From contig NZ_CP107532.1 of NCBI RefSeq assembly GCF_025813715.1, positions 4,932,001 through 4,996,000 on the forward strand: DNA of 64,000 nt, given 5' to 3'. The notes beneath the pieces are model-generated. The model saw only the letters and a list, made by a program, of their open reading frames with translations, had not been told where the DNA came from and did no database searches. This DNA is from Methylobacterium sp. FF17 (lineage in GTDB: Bacteria; Pseudomonadota; Alphaproteobacteria; Rhizobiales; Beijerinckiaceae). The translations under genes and the position numbers were made by a program. Below are positions 40,280-49,534 of this stretch, in pieces (position 1 is the stretch's first letter; each line of letters begins with the position of its first letter).

Positions 40280-41647
40280 GTGGAACACGGCCCTTCCCCC
40301 TCCGTTCCGGCGGCGCCGGCCCGCACGGTTCCGCCCGCGGCCCTCGGCCTCCTTGGCCTCCAGCACGTGCTGGTGATGTATGCCGGGGCCGTGGCGGTGC
40401 CGCTGATCGTCGGGCGCGCCCTCAAGCTGCCCCCCGAGCAGGTGGCGATGCTGGTCAGCGCCGACCTGTTCGCCTGCGGCCTCGCCACCCTGATCCAGAG
40501 CTGGGGCCTGCCCGGCATCGGCATCCGCATGCCGGTGATGATGGGCGTGACCTTCGCGGCGGTGACGCCGATGATCGCCATGGGCACCAGCCCGGATCTC
40601 GGGCTCACCGGCATCTACGGCGCCGTCATCGTCGCCGGCCTGTTCGCCCTCTTCGCCGCCCCCCTGGTCGGGCGCCTGCTGCCGCTGTTCCCGCCGGTGG
40701 TGACCGGGACGGTCATCCTCGTCATCGGCATCTCACTGATGCGGGTGGGAGTGAACTGGGCGGCGGGCGGGGTCGGTAACCCGCAATACGGGGCGCCGCT
40801 CTACCTCGGCATCGCCCTGTTCGTCCTCCTCGTCATCCTCGCCCTGACCCGCTACACGCGGGGCTTCGTGGCCTCGGCCTCCGTGCTCATCGGGATCGTC
40901 GCCGGCATGGCGGCGGCAGGCGCCTTCGGCCTCGTGGACCTGTCGCGGGTGGCCGCGGCGCCGTGGTTCGACGTGGTGCGCCCCTTCGCCTTCGGCATGC
41001 CGACCTTCGACCTCGTGGCCAGCCTCACCCTCTGCCTGGTCATGGTGGTGGTGATGATCGAATCCACCGGCATGTTCCTGGCGCTCGCCGAGATCACCGG
41101 CGAGACCGTGGACGAGCCCCGCCTCGTCAGGGGCCTGCGCGCCGACGGGCTCGGCACCGCGCTCGGCGGCATCTTCAACACCTTTCCCTACACCTCCTTC
41201 TCGCAGAACATCGGCCTCGTCGGCGTCACCGGCGTGCGCTCCCGCTGGGTCACGGTCATCGGCGGCTTCATCATGCTCGGCCTCGGGCTCATCCCCAAGC
41301 TCGCGGCCCTGGTGGAAGCGGTGCCGCCCTGCGTCCTGGGCGGCGCCGGGCTCGTGATGTTCGGCATGGTGGCGGCCACGGGCGCACGCATCCTCGGGGC
41401 CGTGGATTTCGCCGGCAACCGCAACAACCTGTTCATCGTCGCCGTCTCGGTGGGCTTCGGGCTGATTCCCCTGGTGGCGCCGAACTTCTTCCGGCAGATG
41501 CCCGACGCCCTGCATCCGCTGCTCGAATCCGGCATCCTGCTCGCGGCCCTGTCGGCGCTCGCCCTGAACCTGTTCTTCAACGGGCTCGGCAGCCAGGCCG
41601 GGGCCCGCGCCGAGGCGACCCGCCTCGCCCACGCCGCCGAGGCGTGA
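40280..41647 (+). CDS. NAT/NCS2 permease, probably urate/xanthine
   Basis: A 455-aa nucleobase-cation symporter with about 12 to 14 helices. The N-terminal helix has the family's QHVLVMYAGAVAVPLIVG, and the NAT signature reads SFSQNIGLVGVTGVRSR. Members with this form next to uricase genes usually carry urate or xanthine. The GTG at 40280 is chosen: a gaggg purine run precedes it and it begins just before the first helix. It is 34 bases from the urate oxidase gene, so they form one operon. Confidence 0.85.
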   Translation: MEHGPSPSVPAAPARTVPPAALGLLGLQHVLVMYAGAVAVPLIVGRALKLPPEQVAMLVSADLFACGLATLIQSWGLPGIGIRMPVMMGVTFAAVTPMIAMGTSPDLGLTGIYGAVIVAGLFALFAAPLVGRLLPLFPPVVTGTVILVIGISLMRVGVNWAAGGVGNPQYGAPLYLGIALFVLLVILALTRYTRGFVASASVLIGIVAGMAAAGAFGLVDLSRVAAAPWFDVVRPFAFGMPTFDLVASLTLCLVMVVVMIESTGMFLALAEITGETVDEPRLVRGLRADGLGTALGGIFNTFPYTSFSQNIGLVGVTGVRSRWVTVIGGFIMLGLGLIPKLAALVEAVPPCVLGGAGLVMFGMVAATGARILGAVDFAGNRNNLFIVAVSVGFGLIPLVAPNFFRQMPDALHPLLESGILLAALSALALNLFFNGLGSQAGARAEATRLAHAAEA

Positions 41648-41681
41648 GCCTCGTTTTCCCGACGACGAAAGGACCGGCATC

Positions 41682-42524
41682 ATGGCGCTGACGAAGGCAC
41701 GCTACGGCAAGGGCCGCGTGCGGGTGCTCCGGCTCGCCCGCGGAGCCGAGCGCCACGACGTGCGCGAACTCTCCCTGACGGTGCTGCTGGAGGGCGATTT
41801 CGGAGCCTCCTGGACGGCGGGGGACAACCGGCAGGTCATCGCCACCGACAGCATCAAGAACATCGTCAACATCACCGCCGCCCGGCACGTGGAGGCCGAG
41901 ACCGAAGCCTTCGTCGGACACGTCGCGGCCCTGTTCCTGGAGCGCTACGCGCAGGTCGCCTCCGTCAGCATCGAGTCCCTGGAAACCCGCTGGCTGCGCC
42001 GGGACGTGCAGGGGGCGCCCCACGCCCACACCTTCACCCTCGACGGCAACGGCCAGCCCTTCGTGCGGCTGGTGGCCGACCGGGGCGGCTCGGTGCTGGA
42101 ATCGGGCCTGCGCGGCTACACCCTGATGAAGACGACGCAATCCGGCTGGGAGGACTTCGTCGACGACGCGTACCGCACCCTGCCCGATACCGGCGACCGC
42201 ATCTGCGCCACCAGCATGGACGCGACCTGGACCTGGGCCGCGCCGCCCGCCGACCCGGTGGCGACCAACGCGGCGGTGCTCGACACGATGATCACGGTCT
42301 TCGCCACCACCTACAGCGCGGGGGTGCAGGACAGCATGTATCGCATGGGCGAAGCGGTGCTCGCCGCCCGGCCCGACATCGCCGAGATCCACTTCGCGAT
42401 GCCCAACAAGCACTACATCCCGATGAATCTCGGGGCGTTCGGCATCGATCACGGGGGGCAGGTCTTCCTGCCGACCGACGAGCCGCACGGCCAGATCGAG
42501 GCCACCATCGGCCGGGCCGACTGA
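41682..42524 (+). CDS. uox: Urate oxidase (cofactor-free uricase)
   Basis: A 280-aa two-T-fold enzyme that oxidises urate to 5-hydroxyisourate with O2, giving H2O2. Visible active-site parts are Lys in RYGKGRVRVLR, Thr in ATDSIKNIVNI, the substrate-binding SGLRGYTLMKTTQSGWEDF and His in PNKHYIPMNL. It lacks flavin motifs, so it is not HpxO. The product is processed by the fused protein at 36357. Confidence 0.95.
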   Translation: MALTKARYGKGRVRVLRLARGAERHDVRELSLTVLLEGDFGASWTAGDNRQVIATDSIKNIVNITAARHVEAETEAFVGHVAALFLERYAQVASVSIESLETRWLRRDVQGAPHAHTFTLDGNGQPFVRLVADRGGSVLESGLRGYTLMKTTQSGWEDFVDDAYRTLPDTGDRICATSMDATWTWAAPPADPVATNAAVLDTMITVFATTYSAGVQDSMYRMGEAVLAARPDIAEIHFAMPNKHYIPMNLGAFGIDHGGQVFLPTDEPHGQIEATIGRAD

Positions 42525-42860
42525 TTTCATTCGACCTGCGGCCGAATCGGGTCGACGTGGGCGCTGACGCGACGCGGTAGAGCATGGCGCGCCCCAGCCC
42601 GGTCGCGGATCATGCCAGGCCGCGCGTTCGCGTGCGAAAATCGTAGGCGGACGAATAAGGGTTTGATCGGGTTGATGTTTTTAGCGCAGGCATCCCAACC
42701 GGAGCCAAGCGAGCAGCGATAATCTGAAAACTGCTCATCTTCGTTGCATAGTCTGCAAGCAAGTCTTGTTGTTTTCTGAAGCAGGTGTGCTCAATTTCTG
42801 GGAACTTGGATGCCGCGTCGCGCGTCGTGGCGGCAACCGTTCAGACCCAGGACTTGCGCC
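42525..42860. other. AT-richer intergenic region upstream of small exported protein 3
   Basis: A 336-base gap after urate oxidase. The stretch 42650..42800 is clearly less GC-rich than the surroundings, as promoters here tend to be. A weak sigma-54-like element (TTGGATGCCGCGTCGCG, 42806..42822) has GG and GC at correct spacing but a poor -12 box. No gene recognised. Confidence 0.4.
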
Positions 42861-43112
42861 ATGATCCGTCACAGCCTCACCGCTGCCCTCGCCGTCGCCC
42901 TCGGCCTGTCCGCCTCGGGCGCTCTGGCCCAGAGCTACACTGCACCGGCGGGGATACCAGCCGCGTTGGCGCCCGGCGGGCTCGAAGGCCGGGCCGCCGA
43001 ACGCAATGTCCATCAGCTGCACGGCGGACGCGTGCACGCCGTCACGCCGCTGAGGCACCAGGACGAGATCGCCACCGGCTCGGTCCGCCCCCGCCGCGAC
43101 GACCGGCGATAG
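42861..43112 (+). CDS. Small exported protein, APAG/APGG family member 3
   Basis: An 83-aa protein with a classical signal peptide (MIRHSLTAALAVALGLSASG then ALA, cleaved before QSYT). The mature protein opens with APAGIPAALAPGGLEGRA and has a basic, His-containing tail (RVHAVTPLRHQDE, RPRRDDRR). The motif is shared with the two genes at 35475 and 35773. It lies between urate oxidase and the convergent rutF. Function unknown. Confidence 0.65.
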   Translation: MIRHSLTAALAVALGLSASGALAQSYTAPAGIPAALAPGGLEGRAAERNVHQLHGGRVHAVTPLRHQDEIATGSVRPRRDDRR

Positions 43113-43135
43113 GGCCTGCCGCCATCGGCCTGTCC

Positions 43136-43681
43136 TCAGGCGGCGGCCTCCTGCGGGGACGCCGCGCCGAGGGGCAGGCTGTGGTAGGCGCGGTCCGCGT
43201 AGACGAGGGCCGGTCCGTCACCGGGCTCGGCGAGGCCGATGACCTCGCAATAGAGTACGTCGTGTGTGCCCACCGGGTGGCGGGCGACGATCCGGCAATC
43301 GAAGGCGGTACGTGCGCCCTGGAGCGCCGGCGCGCCCGTCGCGAGGGTCGTCCAGGTTCCGGCGGCGAAGCGGGTCTCCATGGGCGTGCGGCCGCCGAAG
43401 GCCGCTGCAATCCCGGATTGGTCGGCCGCCAGGGTGTTGACGCAGAGCGCGGTGTTGGCGCTCAGCGCCGCATGGGCCGAGGATGCCCGGTTGACACAGA
43501 CGAGGAGAGTCGGCGGCGCGTCGCTGACGCTGCACACGGCGGAGGCGGTGAAGCCTGCCCGCCCTCCCGGCCCGTCGGTGGTGACGAGATGGACCGCGCT
43601 GGCGACCCGGGCCATCGCGCCGCGAAAGGCGCCGCCCTCGACGCACGGGGGGGCCGTTCCGGTCGGCCTCGTCTGGGTCAC
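43136..43681 (-). CDS. rutF: RutF, flavin reductase of pyrimidine degradation
   Basis: A 181-aa FMN reductase of the flavin reductase-like family that supplies reduced FMN to RutA. Typical parts are [40 protein letters not shown] and [16 protein letters not shown]. The start is a GTG (43681), with AGGAG at the end of rutD acting as ribosome-binding site; the family's first helix begins soon after. It is the last gene of the minus-strand rut operon. Confidence 0.88.
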   Translation of the reverse strand: MTQTRPTGTAPPCVEGGAFRGAMARVASAVHLVTTDGPGGRAGFTASAVCSVSDAPPTLLVCVNRASSAHAALSANTALCVNTLAADQSGIAAAFGGRTPMETRFAAGTWTTLATGAPALQGARTAFDCRIVARHPVGTHDVLYCEVIGLAEPGDGPALVYADRAYHSLPLGAASPQEAAA

Positions 43682-43686
43682 GGCGG

Positions 43687-44466
43687 TTACTCCTGTCGGT
43701 CGAGGAACGCCACGAGCGTCCGGTTGAAGCTGTCGGCGCGGGTCACGCTGTGGGCGTGGCCGCCGCTCAAGACCCGGTCGAGGCGGGCATTGGGCAGGCC
43801 CTGCGCGAGCGCCTCCGAACACAGATAGGGCACGAGGACGTCGTCGTCCGCCGCCATCACCAGGGTCTCGTGCGGAATCTGGTGCAGATCCGCCGTCAGG
43901 TCGAAGGCCTCCAGCGCCGCGATCCGCGCCAGCACCGTCTCGCGACCGGGGAATTGCGCCAGCGCGTGCGCCTCGTCCTCGGCGATGCGGGCCGCGTTCT
44001 GCGACAGCCACGGGGCCGGGTAGAGGAAGATGGCTTGCGCCCGCACATACGCCTCGGGGCTCGCCTCCAGCAGCCGCTTGCGGGCGGCAAAGCAGCGCTT
44101 CGTCGCGGAATCCGCCCGCGCCCAGGCGTTGATCGCGACGAGGCGGCCGACGCGCTCCGGATGCGAGCGGGCGAGTTCGAGGCCGATGAGACCGCCGAGC
44201 GCGTGCCCGACGATATCGCAGCGCGCGACCCCGCAGGCATCCATCACCGCCAGGGCATCGCGGGCCATGGCGGCGATGTCGTGGCCCGGTTCCAGGCGCC
44301 CGGGGGAGCGTCCGGTGCCGCGATGATCGTAGGTGATGACCCGGAACCGCGCGGTGAGCGCCGCCATCTGCGGTGCGAAATAGGCGGCCGAGCCGCCAAG
44401 GCCCGGCGAGAGCAGCACCGTCCGGGTGCCCTCCCCCTCGACGGCGTGGTGGATCGCGGTCGTCAT
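43687..44466 (-). CDS. rutD: RutD, alpha/beta hydrolase-fold aminoacrylate hydrolase
   Basis: A 259-aa alpha/beta-hydrolase protein assigned to the aminoacrylate step of the Rut pathway. The nucleophile elbow reads [14 protein letters not shown]: the catalytic Ser of true hydrolases is replaced by Ala, as known for Rut[12 protein letters not shown] and SGGHAHSV are also typical. Starts at 44466 and 44490 are possible; 44490 lies inside rutC. It is eight bases from rutC and five from rutF, clearly one operon. Confidence 0.88.
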   Translation of the reverse strand: MTTAIHHAVEGEGTRTVLLSPGLGGSAAYFAPQMAALTARFRVITYDHRGTGRSPGRLEPGHDIAAMARDALAVMDACGVARCDIVGHALGGLIGLELARSHPERVGRLVAINAWARADSATKRCFAARKRLLEASPEAYVRAQAIFLYPAPWLSQNAARIAEDEAHALAQFPGRETVLARIAALEAFDLTADLHQIPHETLVMAADDDVLVPYLCSEALAQGLPNARLDRVLSGGHAHSVTRADSFNRTLVAFLDRQE

Positions 44467-44473
44467 GCGCGCG

Positions 44474-44863
44474 TCAGGGCCGGCCGACATGCGCCACCGT
44501 CGCGATCTCTACCAGCGCGTCGGGCTTCACGAGACCGCACTGGATGCAGTAGCGGGCCGGCTTCTCGCCGGGGAAGTACGCCGCATAGACCGCGTTGATC
44601 GCGGCATAGTCGGCCCAGTCCTTCAGGAAGACGTGGTTGAAGGTGACGTCGTCCATGGTGCCGCCGGCGGCGGTGACGACGCCCTTGATGGTTTCCAGCA
44701 CATGCCGGGTCTGGGCGGCGGCATCGCCGACGTGGACGACGTTCGCCTCCGCATCGAGGGGCAGCGTGCCCGAGACGTAGAGCACGCCGTCGGCGAGCGT
44801 GCCGGGGACGTAGGGCGCCAGCGGCTTGCCGGTGCCGGGCGGGATGATCGCGGTCTTGGGCAT
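44474..44863 (-). CDS. rutC: RutC, RidA-like aminoacrylate peracid reductase/deaminase
   Basis: A 129-aa protein of the YjgF/YER057c/UK114 (RidA) family, which handles aminoacrylate-type intermediates after RutB. Markers are [52 protein letters not shown], and a C-terminal [23 protein letters not shown] 44863 matches the family N-terminus. The 140-base gap to rutB holds no clear promoter. Confidence 0.9.
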   Translation of the reverse strand: MPKTAIIPPGTGKPLAPYVPGTLADGVLYVSGTLPLDAEANVVHVGDAAAQTRHVLETIKGVVTAAGGTMDDVTFNHVFLKDWADYAAINAVYAAYFPGEKPARYCIQCGLVKPDALVEIATVAHVGRP

Positions 44864-45003
44864 GTCTGTTACGATGCTCCTGGGGGAGTCTCGATGGTGC
44901 CGGGTGGCTGAACTGCTCTCGCTGGGTTGGCTCGGTGTCGGGCGGTTTCCGACCTGTGCGGGTCCGACATCCGGGGTCGTCAGACCGGTCCCCTGTGGCC
45001 GCC

Positions 45004-45756
45004 CTATTCCGCCGCCGTGCGGGCGAGATCCGGCGAGAGGGCCGCCTCGAAGGCGGCGACATCCGAGACCCAGCCGAAGAAGGTCTCGATGTTGGACAGC
45101 GCCCCGGCCTGCAGGGCCGGCGGCCCGGCCTGGTGGGTGGCGTCGGCCAGCACGATGCCGAAATATTCGAGGAAGAAGCCGTCGCGCAGGGTCGATTCCA
45201 CGCAGACGTTGGTGGCGATGCCGGTGAACACCAGGGTGCGGATGCCGGCCGCGCGCAGCAGGCTGTCGAGCTGCGTGTTGTAGAAGCCGCTGTAGCGGGG
45301 TTTGCCGAGCACGATGTCGCCGGGCTCCGGCCTGAGAGCCTCCACCAGGGCATAGTCCCAGGTTCCCTTGGCGAGCAGGCGCTCGTTCATCCCGGGCTTC
45401 GCGCGCATGGTCTTGAGGGCGTTGGACTTGTGCCAGTTCGGCGAGCCCGGTCCCCCCGCTTCCACGTAGTCGGGATCCCAGCCGTTCTGAAACCAGACGA
45501 TCCGGATGCCGGCCGCCCGCGCCGCCGCCACCGCGCGGGCGATCGCCTCCACCACCGGCCCGGTGCCCGAGACGTCGAAGCCGGCGAGATCGAGGTAGCC
45601 GCCCTTCGTCGTGTAGGCGTTCTGCATGTCGACCACGATGAGCGCGGTGGCCGCCGCGTCGAAGGCGATGGATTCCGGGCGTGCGGCCAGGGTGAGGTCG
45701 CCCTGGCGCCCCGCCGCGTCGGTGTAGCCCGCCGGCCTGTCGATCCCGCCCATCAT
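45004..45756 (-). CDS. rutB: RutB, ureidoacrylate amidohydrolase
   Basis: A 250-aa isochorismatase-family hydrolase that cleaves ureidoacrylate (peracid) to carbamate and aminoacrylate. The Asp-Lys-Cys triad lies in [34 protein letters not shown] and [20 protein letters not shown] (each separate). The [12 protein letters not shown] segment is specific for RutB. Its ATG (45756) overlaps the rutA stop (ATGA). Confidence 0.92.
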   Translation of the reverse strand: MMGGIDRPAGYTDAAGRQGDLTLAARPESIAFDAAATALIVVDMQNAYTTKGGYLDLAGFDVSGTGPVVEAIARAVAAARAAGIRIVWFQNGWDPDYVEAGGPGSPNWHKSNALKTMRAKPGMNERLLAKGTWDYALVEALRPEPGDIVLGKPRYSGFYNTQLDSLLRAAGIRTLVFTGIATNVCVESTLRDGFFLEYFGIVLADATHQAGPPALQAGALSNIETFFGWVSDVAAFEAALSPDLARTAAE

Positions 45757-46847
45757 GCCACCTGTGCCATCGATTGGGCCGCCACATGCGCCCGGCTCGT
45801 CATCAGGGGCTGGATCCGGGTGCCGAAGGCGTCGAGGCCTTTGAGGAAATCATCGAACACGAGGAGCACGCCCTCGGTGCCCGGCACCGTGGCGACCGCG
45901 TCGAGCATGCGCGCCACCTCCGCGTAGGATCCGACGAGCGTCCCCATGTTGATGTTCACGGCGGAGGTCGGGTCGGCCATCTGACGCACGTTGGTGTCGG
46001 CCCCCGACTTGGTGTCGGCGGCGCCCTGGACGCCGAGCCAGGCGATGGCCTCGGCATCCGCCCCGGCCTTGTAGTGCTCCCAGGTGGCGCGGGCGGCCTC
46101 GTCGGTCTCGTCCGCGATGATCATGAACAGCACGTAGGAGGAGACATCGCGCCCCGTCGCGGCCTTGGCGGCCTCCAGCCGCTCCACGGTTGGGGCGAAG
46201 GCGGTCGGGGTGTTGACCCCCTTGCCGAAGCAGAAATTGTAGTCGGCGTATCGCGCGGTGAACTCCATGCCCGCCGTGGACTGGCCGGCGCAGATGATCT
46301 TCATGTCGGCCTGCGGGCGCGGGCTCAGGCGGCAATCCTCCATCTGGAAGAATTCGCCCTTGCGGTCGCAGACGCCGGTGTCCCAGAGGTCGCGCAGGAC
46401 CTGGGCGTATTCACCAAGATACTCATAGCGGCGGGAGAAGTAGTCGTCGCCCGGCCAGAGGCCCATCTGCGAATATTCCGGCCGCTGCCAGCCGGTGACG
46501 AGGTTGAGGCCGAAGCGCCCGTTCGAGATCGAGTCGATGGTCGAGGCCATGCGCGCGGTGATGGCCGGGGGCATGCACAGGGTGGCGGCGGTGGCGAACA
46601 GCTTGATCCGGCTGGTCACGGCGGCGAGGCCCGCCATCAGGGTAAAGGATTCGAGGTTGTGGTCCCAGAACTCCGTCTTGCCGCCGAAGCCCCGCAGCTT
46701 GATCATCGAGAGGGCGAAGTCGAGGCCGTAGCCCTCCGCTTTCAGCACCACCTGCTTGTTCAGCTCGAAGCTCGGTTTGTATTGCGGCGCATTCTCCGAA
46801 AGGAGCCAGCCGTTGTTTCCGATCGGAATGAAGACGCCGACATTCAT
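45753..46847 (-). CDS. rutA: RutA, pyrimidine monooxygenase
   Basis: A 364-aa luciferase-like flavin-dependent monooxygenase that opens the uracil ring with O2 and FMNH2 to ureidoacrylate. Typical parts are [47 protein letters not shown] [40 protein letters not shown] and [23 protein letters not shown] 46847 matches the family start. It is first in the rutABCDF operon, preceded by a 275-base region with RutR-like operators. Confidence 0.93.
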   Translation of the reverse strand: MNVGVFIPIGNNGWLLSENAPQYKPSFELNKQVVLKAEGYGLDFALSMIKLRGFGGKTEFWDHNLESFTLMAGLAAVTSRIKLFATAATLCMPPAITARMASTIDSISNGRFGLNLVTGWQRPEYSQMGLWPGDDYFSRRYEYLGEYAQVLRDLWDTGVCDRKGEFFQMEDCRLSPRPQADMKIICAGQSTAGMEFTARYADYNFCFGKGVNTPTAFAPTVERLEAAKAATGRDVSSYVLFMIIADETDEAARATWEHYKAGADAEAIAWLGVQGAADTKSGADTNVRQMADPTSAVNINMGTLVGSYAEVARMLDAVATVPGTEGVLLVFDDFLKGLDAFGTRIQPLMTSRAHVAAQSMAQVA

Positions 46848-46939
46848 GGGAGCCTCGCGCGGGAACGAACCCAGGACACACGAACCTTGATAGATGAACC
46901 TTCGATAGACCAGGACTGGACAGGTGTAACCTGGACAAA

Positions 46940-46955
46940 GGCAAGTCCGGGGCCC
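46940..46955 (-). promoter_or_regulatory. Weak sigma-54-like element upstream of rutA
   Basis: On the minus strand GGGCCCCGGACTTGCC has GG and GC at the correct spacing and TTGC, but the -24 box is poor (GGGCCCC instead of TGGCACG). It is about 93 bases before the rutA start. The low-complexity G/C run could produce such a match by chance. Confidence 0.25.
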
Positions 46956-47011
46956 GACGATCCGGTCTCGGACGGGGCGAGCCACCGCGACCCCAGTGAG
47001 AGAAGATCATT

Positions 47012-47027
47012 CAGACCAGATGGTCAA
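47012..47027. promoter_or_regulatory. RutR-like operator, site 1
   Basis: CAGACCA-ga-TGGTCAA matches the E. coli RutR box TTGACCA-N2-TGGTCAA at 12 of 14 defined positions. It lies between rutR and rutA, about 165 bases before the rutA start on the minus strand. RutR in E. coli releases DNA when uracil or thymine binds. Confidence 0.65.
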
Positions 47028-47044
47028 ACTCAGGTTCGCGAATT

Positions 47045-47060
47045 CAGACCGTTTGCTCAA
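47045..47060. promoter_or_regulatory. RutR-like operator, site 2
   Basis: CAGACCG-tt-TGCTCAA is a weaker version of site 1 (10 of 14 consensus positions). The two sites and flanks form a 23-base direct repeat with 19 identities, spaced exactly 33 bases, about three helical turns, which suggests binding on one DNA face. Confidence 0.45.
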
Positions 47061-47122
47061 ACTCTCTCCGGTTTGCCCGTCCGGTGTGCGCGGCTTGCCC
47101 GCGCCAGCGGCGCGTGGCCCTC

Positions 47123-47764
47123 TCAGCGCAGGCCGAGGCCGGCGAGGATCAGGGCCTGGGTGCTGGCGACGGTGCGCTCGAAGAAGTCCGGATCGTCGAG
47201 ATCGCGCCCGGTGACGGCGTCCACCTGCACGGCGAAATCCGCGTAATGCTGGGTGATGGCCCAGATCGAGAAGATGAGGTGATGGGGATCGTGCGCGGCG
47301 ATCCGGCCCGCCGCGCTCCAGCCCCGGATGATCGCCGCCTTGGCCTCCACGAGGTCGCGTAAGGGACCCTCCAGCTCCGGTCGCAGCAGGGGCGCGCCCT
47401 GAACGATCTCCAGGCAGAACAGCCGTGAGGCCTCGGGCGCGTCCCGCGACAGGGTGAGCTTGGCGCGAATGTAGCCCCGGAACGCGGCGGCCGGCTCGCT
47501 GCCGGCGTCGAGGGACTGGAGCGGATCGAGCCAGACCGCGAGCACCCGGCGCAGCACCGCGACGTAGAGTTCCTCCTTGGAGGGGAAGTAGTAGAGCAGG
47601 TTGGTCTTCGAGAGCCCGGCCCGCTCGGCGATGGCGTCGACGCTCGCCCCGTGCAGCCCCAGGCTCGAGAAGAGCGCGAGCCCTGCATCGAGGATCGCCT
47701 CGCGCCGCGCCTCGCCGTCCTTGCGGCGGCGGCGCGCGGGTCGGGAGGGAGTGGCCTGCTGCAC
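47123..47764 (-). CDS. rutR: RutR, TetR-family pyrimidine-responsive regulator
   Basis: A 213-aa TetR-family regulator. The N-terminal helix-turn-helix (ILDAGLALFSSLGLHGASVD, AIAERAGLSKTNLLYYFPSK) is followed by a RutR-like ligand domain with VLAVWLDPLQSLD, YIRAKLTLSRDAPEASRLFC, EIVQGAPLL and IFSIWAITQHYADFAVQV. It is just upstream of rutA on the same strand with RutR-like boxes in between. In E. coli RutR binds uracil and controls rut, carAB and purine genes, so wider control here is possible. Confidence 0.88.
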   Translation of the reverse strand: MQQATPSRPARRRRKDGEARREAILDAGLALFSSLGLHGASVDAIAERAGLSKTNLLYYFPSKEELYVAVLRRVLAVWLDPLQSLDAGSEPAAAFRGYIRAKLTLSRDAPEASRLFCLEIVQGAPLLRPELEGPLRDLVEAKAAIIRGWSAAGRIAAHDPHHLIFSIWAITQHYADFAVQVDAVTGRDLDDPDFFERTVASTQALILAGLGLR

Positions 47765-47800
47765 GAAGGGATTGTTCCTCAGGGTCGAGCTGCGCCGGGA

Positions 47801-48700
47801 TCAGGCCGGCGGGTGTGTCCGGATCCAGTGCTCGGCGATATCGATGCGCCGCGCGACCCAGACCCGCTCATGGGCGGCGATATGGTCGAGGAAGCGGATC
47901 AGCGCGCCGATCCGCCCCGGCCGGCCGGCGAGCCGGCAATGCAGGCCCACCGACATCATCTTGGGCGCCTCCGCCCCCTCCGCGTAGAGCGCGTCGAAGG
48001 TGTCCCGGAGATAGGTGAAGAGGTGCTCGCCGGTGTTGAAGCCCTGCAGGGCGGCGCATTTCATGTCGTTGGCGTCCAGCGTGTAGGGCACCACAAGGCC
48101 CCGGCCGCTCGGCTCCGTGATCCAGTAGGGCAGGTCGTCGGCGTAGGAATCCGCCAGATACGTCATGCCGGCCTCGATCGCGAGGTCGAGGGTGTGGGGC
48201 GAGGAGCGCCCGGTGTACCAGCCGCGCGGGCGGGTCCCCGTGACCGCGGTGTGGATGCGGATCGCCTCGTCCATGTGCGCTTTCTCCGCCTCGCGGGCGA
48301 AGTCGCGGTAGTCGATCCACTTTAGGCCGTGGCAGGCGATCTCCCAATCCGCTTCGGCCATGGCGTCGGCCACCTCGGGATGGCGGGCGAGGGCGGTGGC
48401 GACCCCGAACACCGTCACGGGAATCTTCCGCGACCGGAACAGCCGCCACAGGCGCCAGAATCCGGCGCGCGAGCCGTACTCGAACAGCGATTCCATGCTC
48501 ATGTGGCGCTGGCCCGGCCAGGGCTGCGCCCCGACGAGTTCCGACAGGAAGGCTTCCGAAGCCGCGTCCCCATGCAGGATGCAGTTCTCGCCCCCCTCCT
48601 CGTAATTGAGCACGATCTGCACCGCGATCCGCGCATCTTTCGGCCAATGCGGGTGCGGCGGGTTGCGGCCGTAGCCGACGAGGTCGCGGGGATAGGTCAA
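47801..48700 (-). CDS. puuE: Allantoinase PuuE (polysaccharide deacetylase-like)
   Basis: A 299-aa NodB-fold allantoinase that hydrolyses S-allantoin to allantoate without the metal site of amidohydrolase-type allantoinases. Markers are [29 protein letters not shown] [37 protein letters not shown] and [20 protein letters not shown]. It is 36 bases upstream of rutR on the same strand. It continues the purine pathway from the fused UraD/UraH protein. Confidence 0.92.
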   Translation of the reverse strand: MTYPRDLVGYGRNPPHPHWPKDARIAVQIVLNYEEGGENCILHGDAASEAFLSELVGAQPWPGQRHMSMESLFEYGSRAGFWRLWRLFRSRKIPVTVFGVATALARHPEVADAMAEADWEIACHGLKWIDYRDFAREAEKAHMDEAIRIHTAVTGTRPRGWYTGRSSPHTLDLAIEAGMTYLADSYADDLPYWITEPSGRGLVVPYTLDANDMKCAALQGFNTGEHLFTYLRDTFDALYAEGAEAPKMMSVGLHCRLAGRPGRIGALIRFLDHIAAHERVWVARRIDIAEHWIRTHPPA

Positions 48701-48909
48701 CGGCCGGCCCTTGGCTCACGGGTGAGGGTCGGTCCCGCTGTTCGACCGAGGGGGCGGCCCCTGTCAACCAGAGGATGCGAGCGGATGGGTGCTTGCGCTC
48801 GGGCCCCGGGGATGCATGCATGCGCGCCGCGTTCTTCGCCGCAAGGTCCCGCCGCGCACGGTCCTTGCCTGCACCGACACGTCCGCGCGCCAACCCCGAG
48901 GTTCTCTCC

Positions 48910-49530
48910 GTGCTCCTGACCCCTCGCGAAAAGGATAAGCTCCTCCTCGCCATGGCCGCGCAGGTGGCCCGCAACCGGCTCGGCCGCGGGGTGAAGCTGA
49001 ACTACCCGGAGGCGGTGGCGCTGATCAGCGACTTCGTGGTTGAGGGCGCCCGCGACGGGCGCTCGGTCTCGGAACTCATGCAGGCGGGCGGGCACGTGCT
49101 CACCGCCGAGCAGTGCATGGACGGCATCCCCGAGATGATCCACGACATCCAGGTCGAGGCCACCTTCCCGGACGGCACCAAGCTCGTGACCGTGCACCAC
49201 CCGATTCGGGGCGCGGCCTCGGCCGAGGTGCCCGGCACCGTGACCACGCTGCCCGGCGACATCGTTTTCAACGAGGGTGCACCCCGCACCCTGCTGAGCG
49301 TGTCCAATGTCGGCGACCGGCCGATCCAGGTCGGCTCGCACTACCACTTCTACGAGGTCAACCCCGGCCTGACCTTCGAGCGTGAGAAGGCGCGCGGCCA
49401 GCGCCTCGACATCGCGCCGGGCACGGCGGTGCGCTTCGAGCCCGGCGTGACCCGCGACGTGGTCCTGGTTCCGCTCGGCGGAAACCGCACCGTGTACGGC
49501 TTCCGCGGCGACGTGATGGGAGCGCTCTGA
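48910..49530 (+). CDS. ureAB: Urease gamma/beta fused subunit
   Basis: A 206-aa protein with urease gamma (residues 1 to about 100: [40 protein letters not shown]) fused to beta (about 105 to 206: [40 protein letters not shown]). Fusion of these chains occurs in several alphaproteobacteria and in Helicobacter UreA. The GTG at 48910 has GAGG nine bases before and gives the normal family start. The frame is open to 48775, but that part is not urease-like. It heads the urease operon; ureD is not adjacent. Confidence 0.93.
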   Translation: MLLTPREKDKLLLAMAAQVARNRLGRGVKLNYPEAVALISDFVVEGARDGRSVSELMQAGGHVLTAEQCMDGIPEMIHDIQVEATFPDGTKLVTVHHPIRGAASAEVPGTVTTLPGDIVFNEGAPRTLLSVSNVGDRPIQVGSHYHFYEVNPGLTFEREKARGQRLDIAPGTAVRFEPGVTRDVVLVPLGGNRTVYGFRGDVMGAL

Positions 49531-49534
49531 CACC

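Noticed and set aside
42806-42822. Sigma-54 promoter for small exported protein 3
   Set aside because: GG and GC spacing fits but the -12 box is TCGC and the C after GG is missing; mentioned only in the gap entry.
48854-48869. GCGCACGGTCCTTGCC upstream of ureAB as a sigma-54 promoter
   Set aside because: CACG-N4-TTGC matches, but the invariant -24 GG is CG, so it does not meet the minimum for RpoN recognition.
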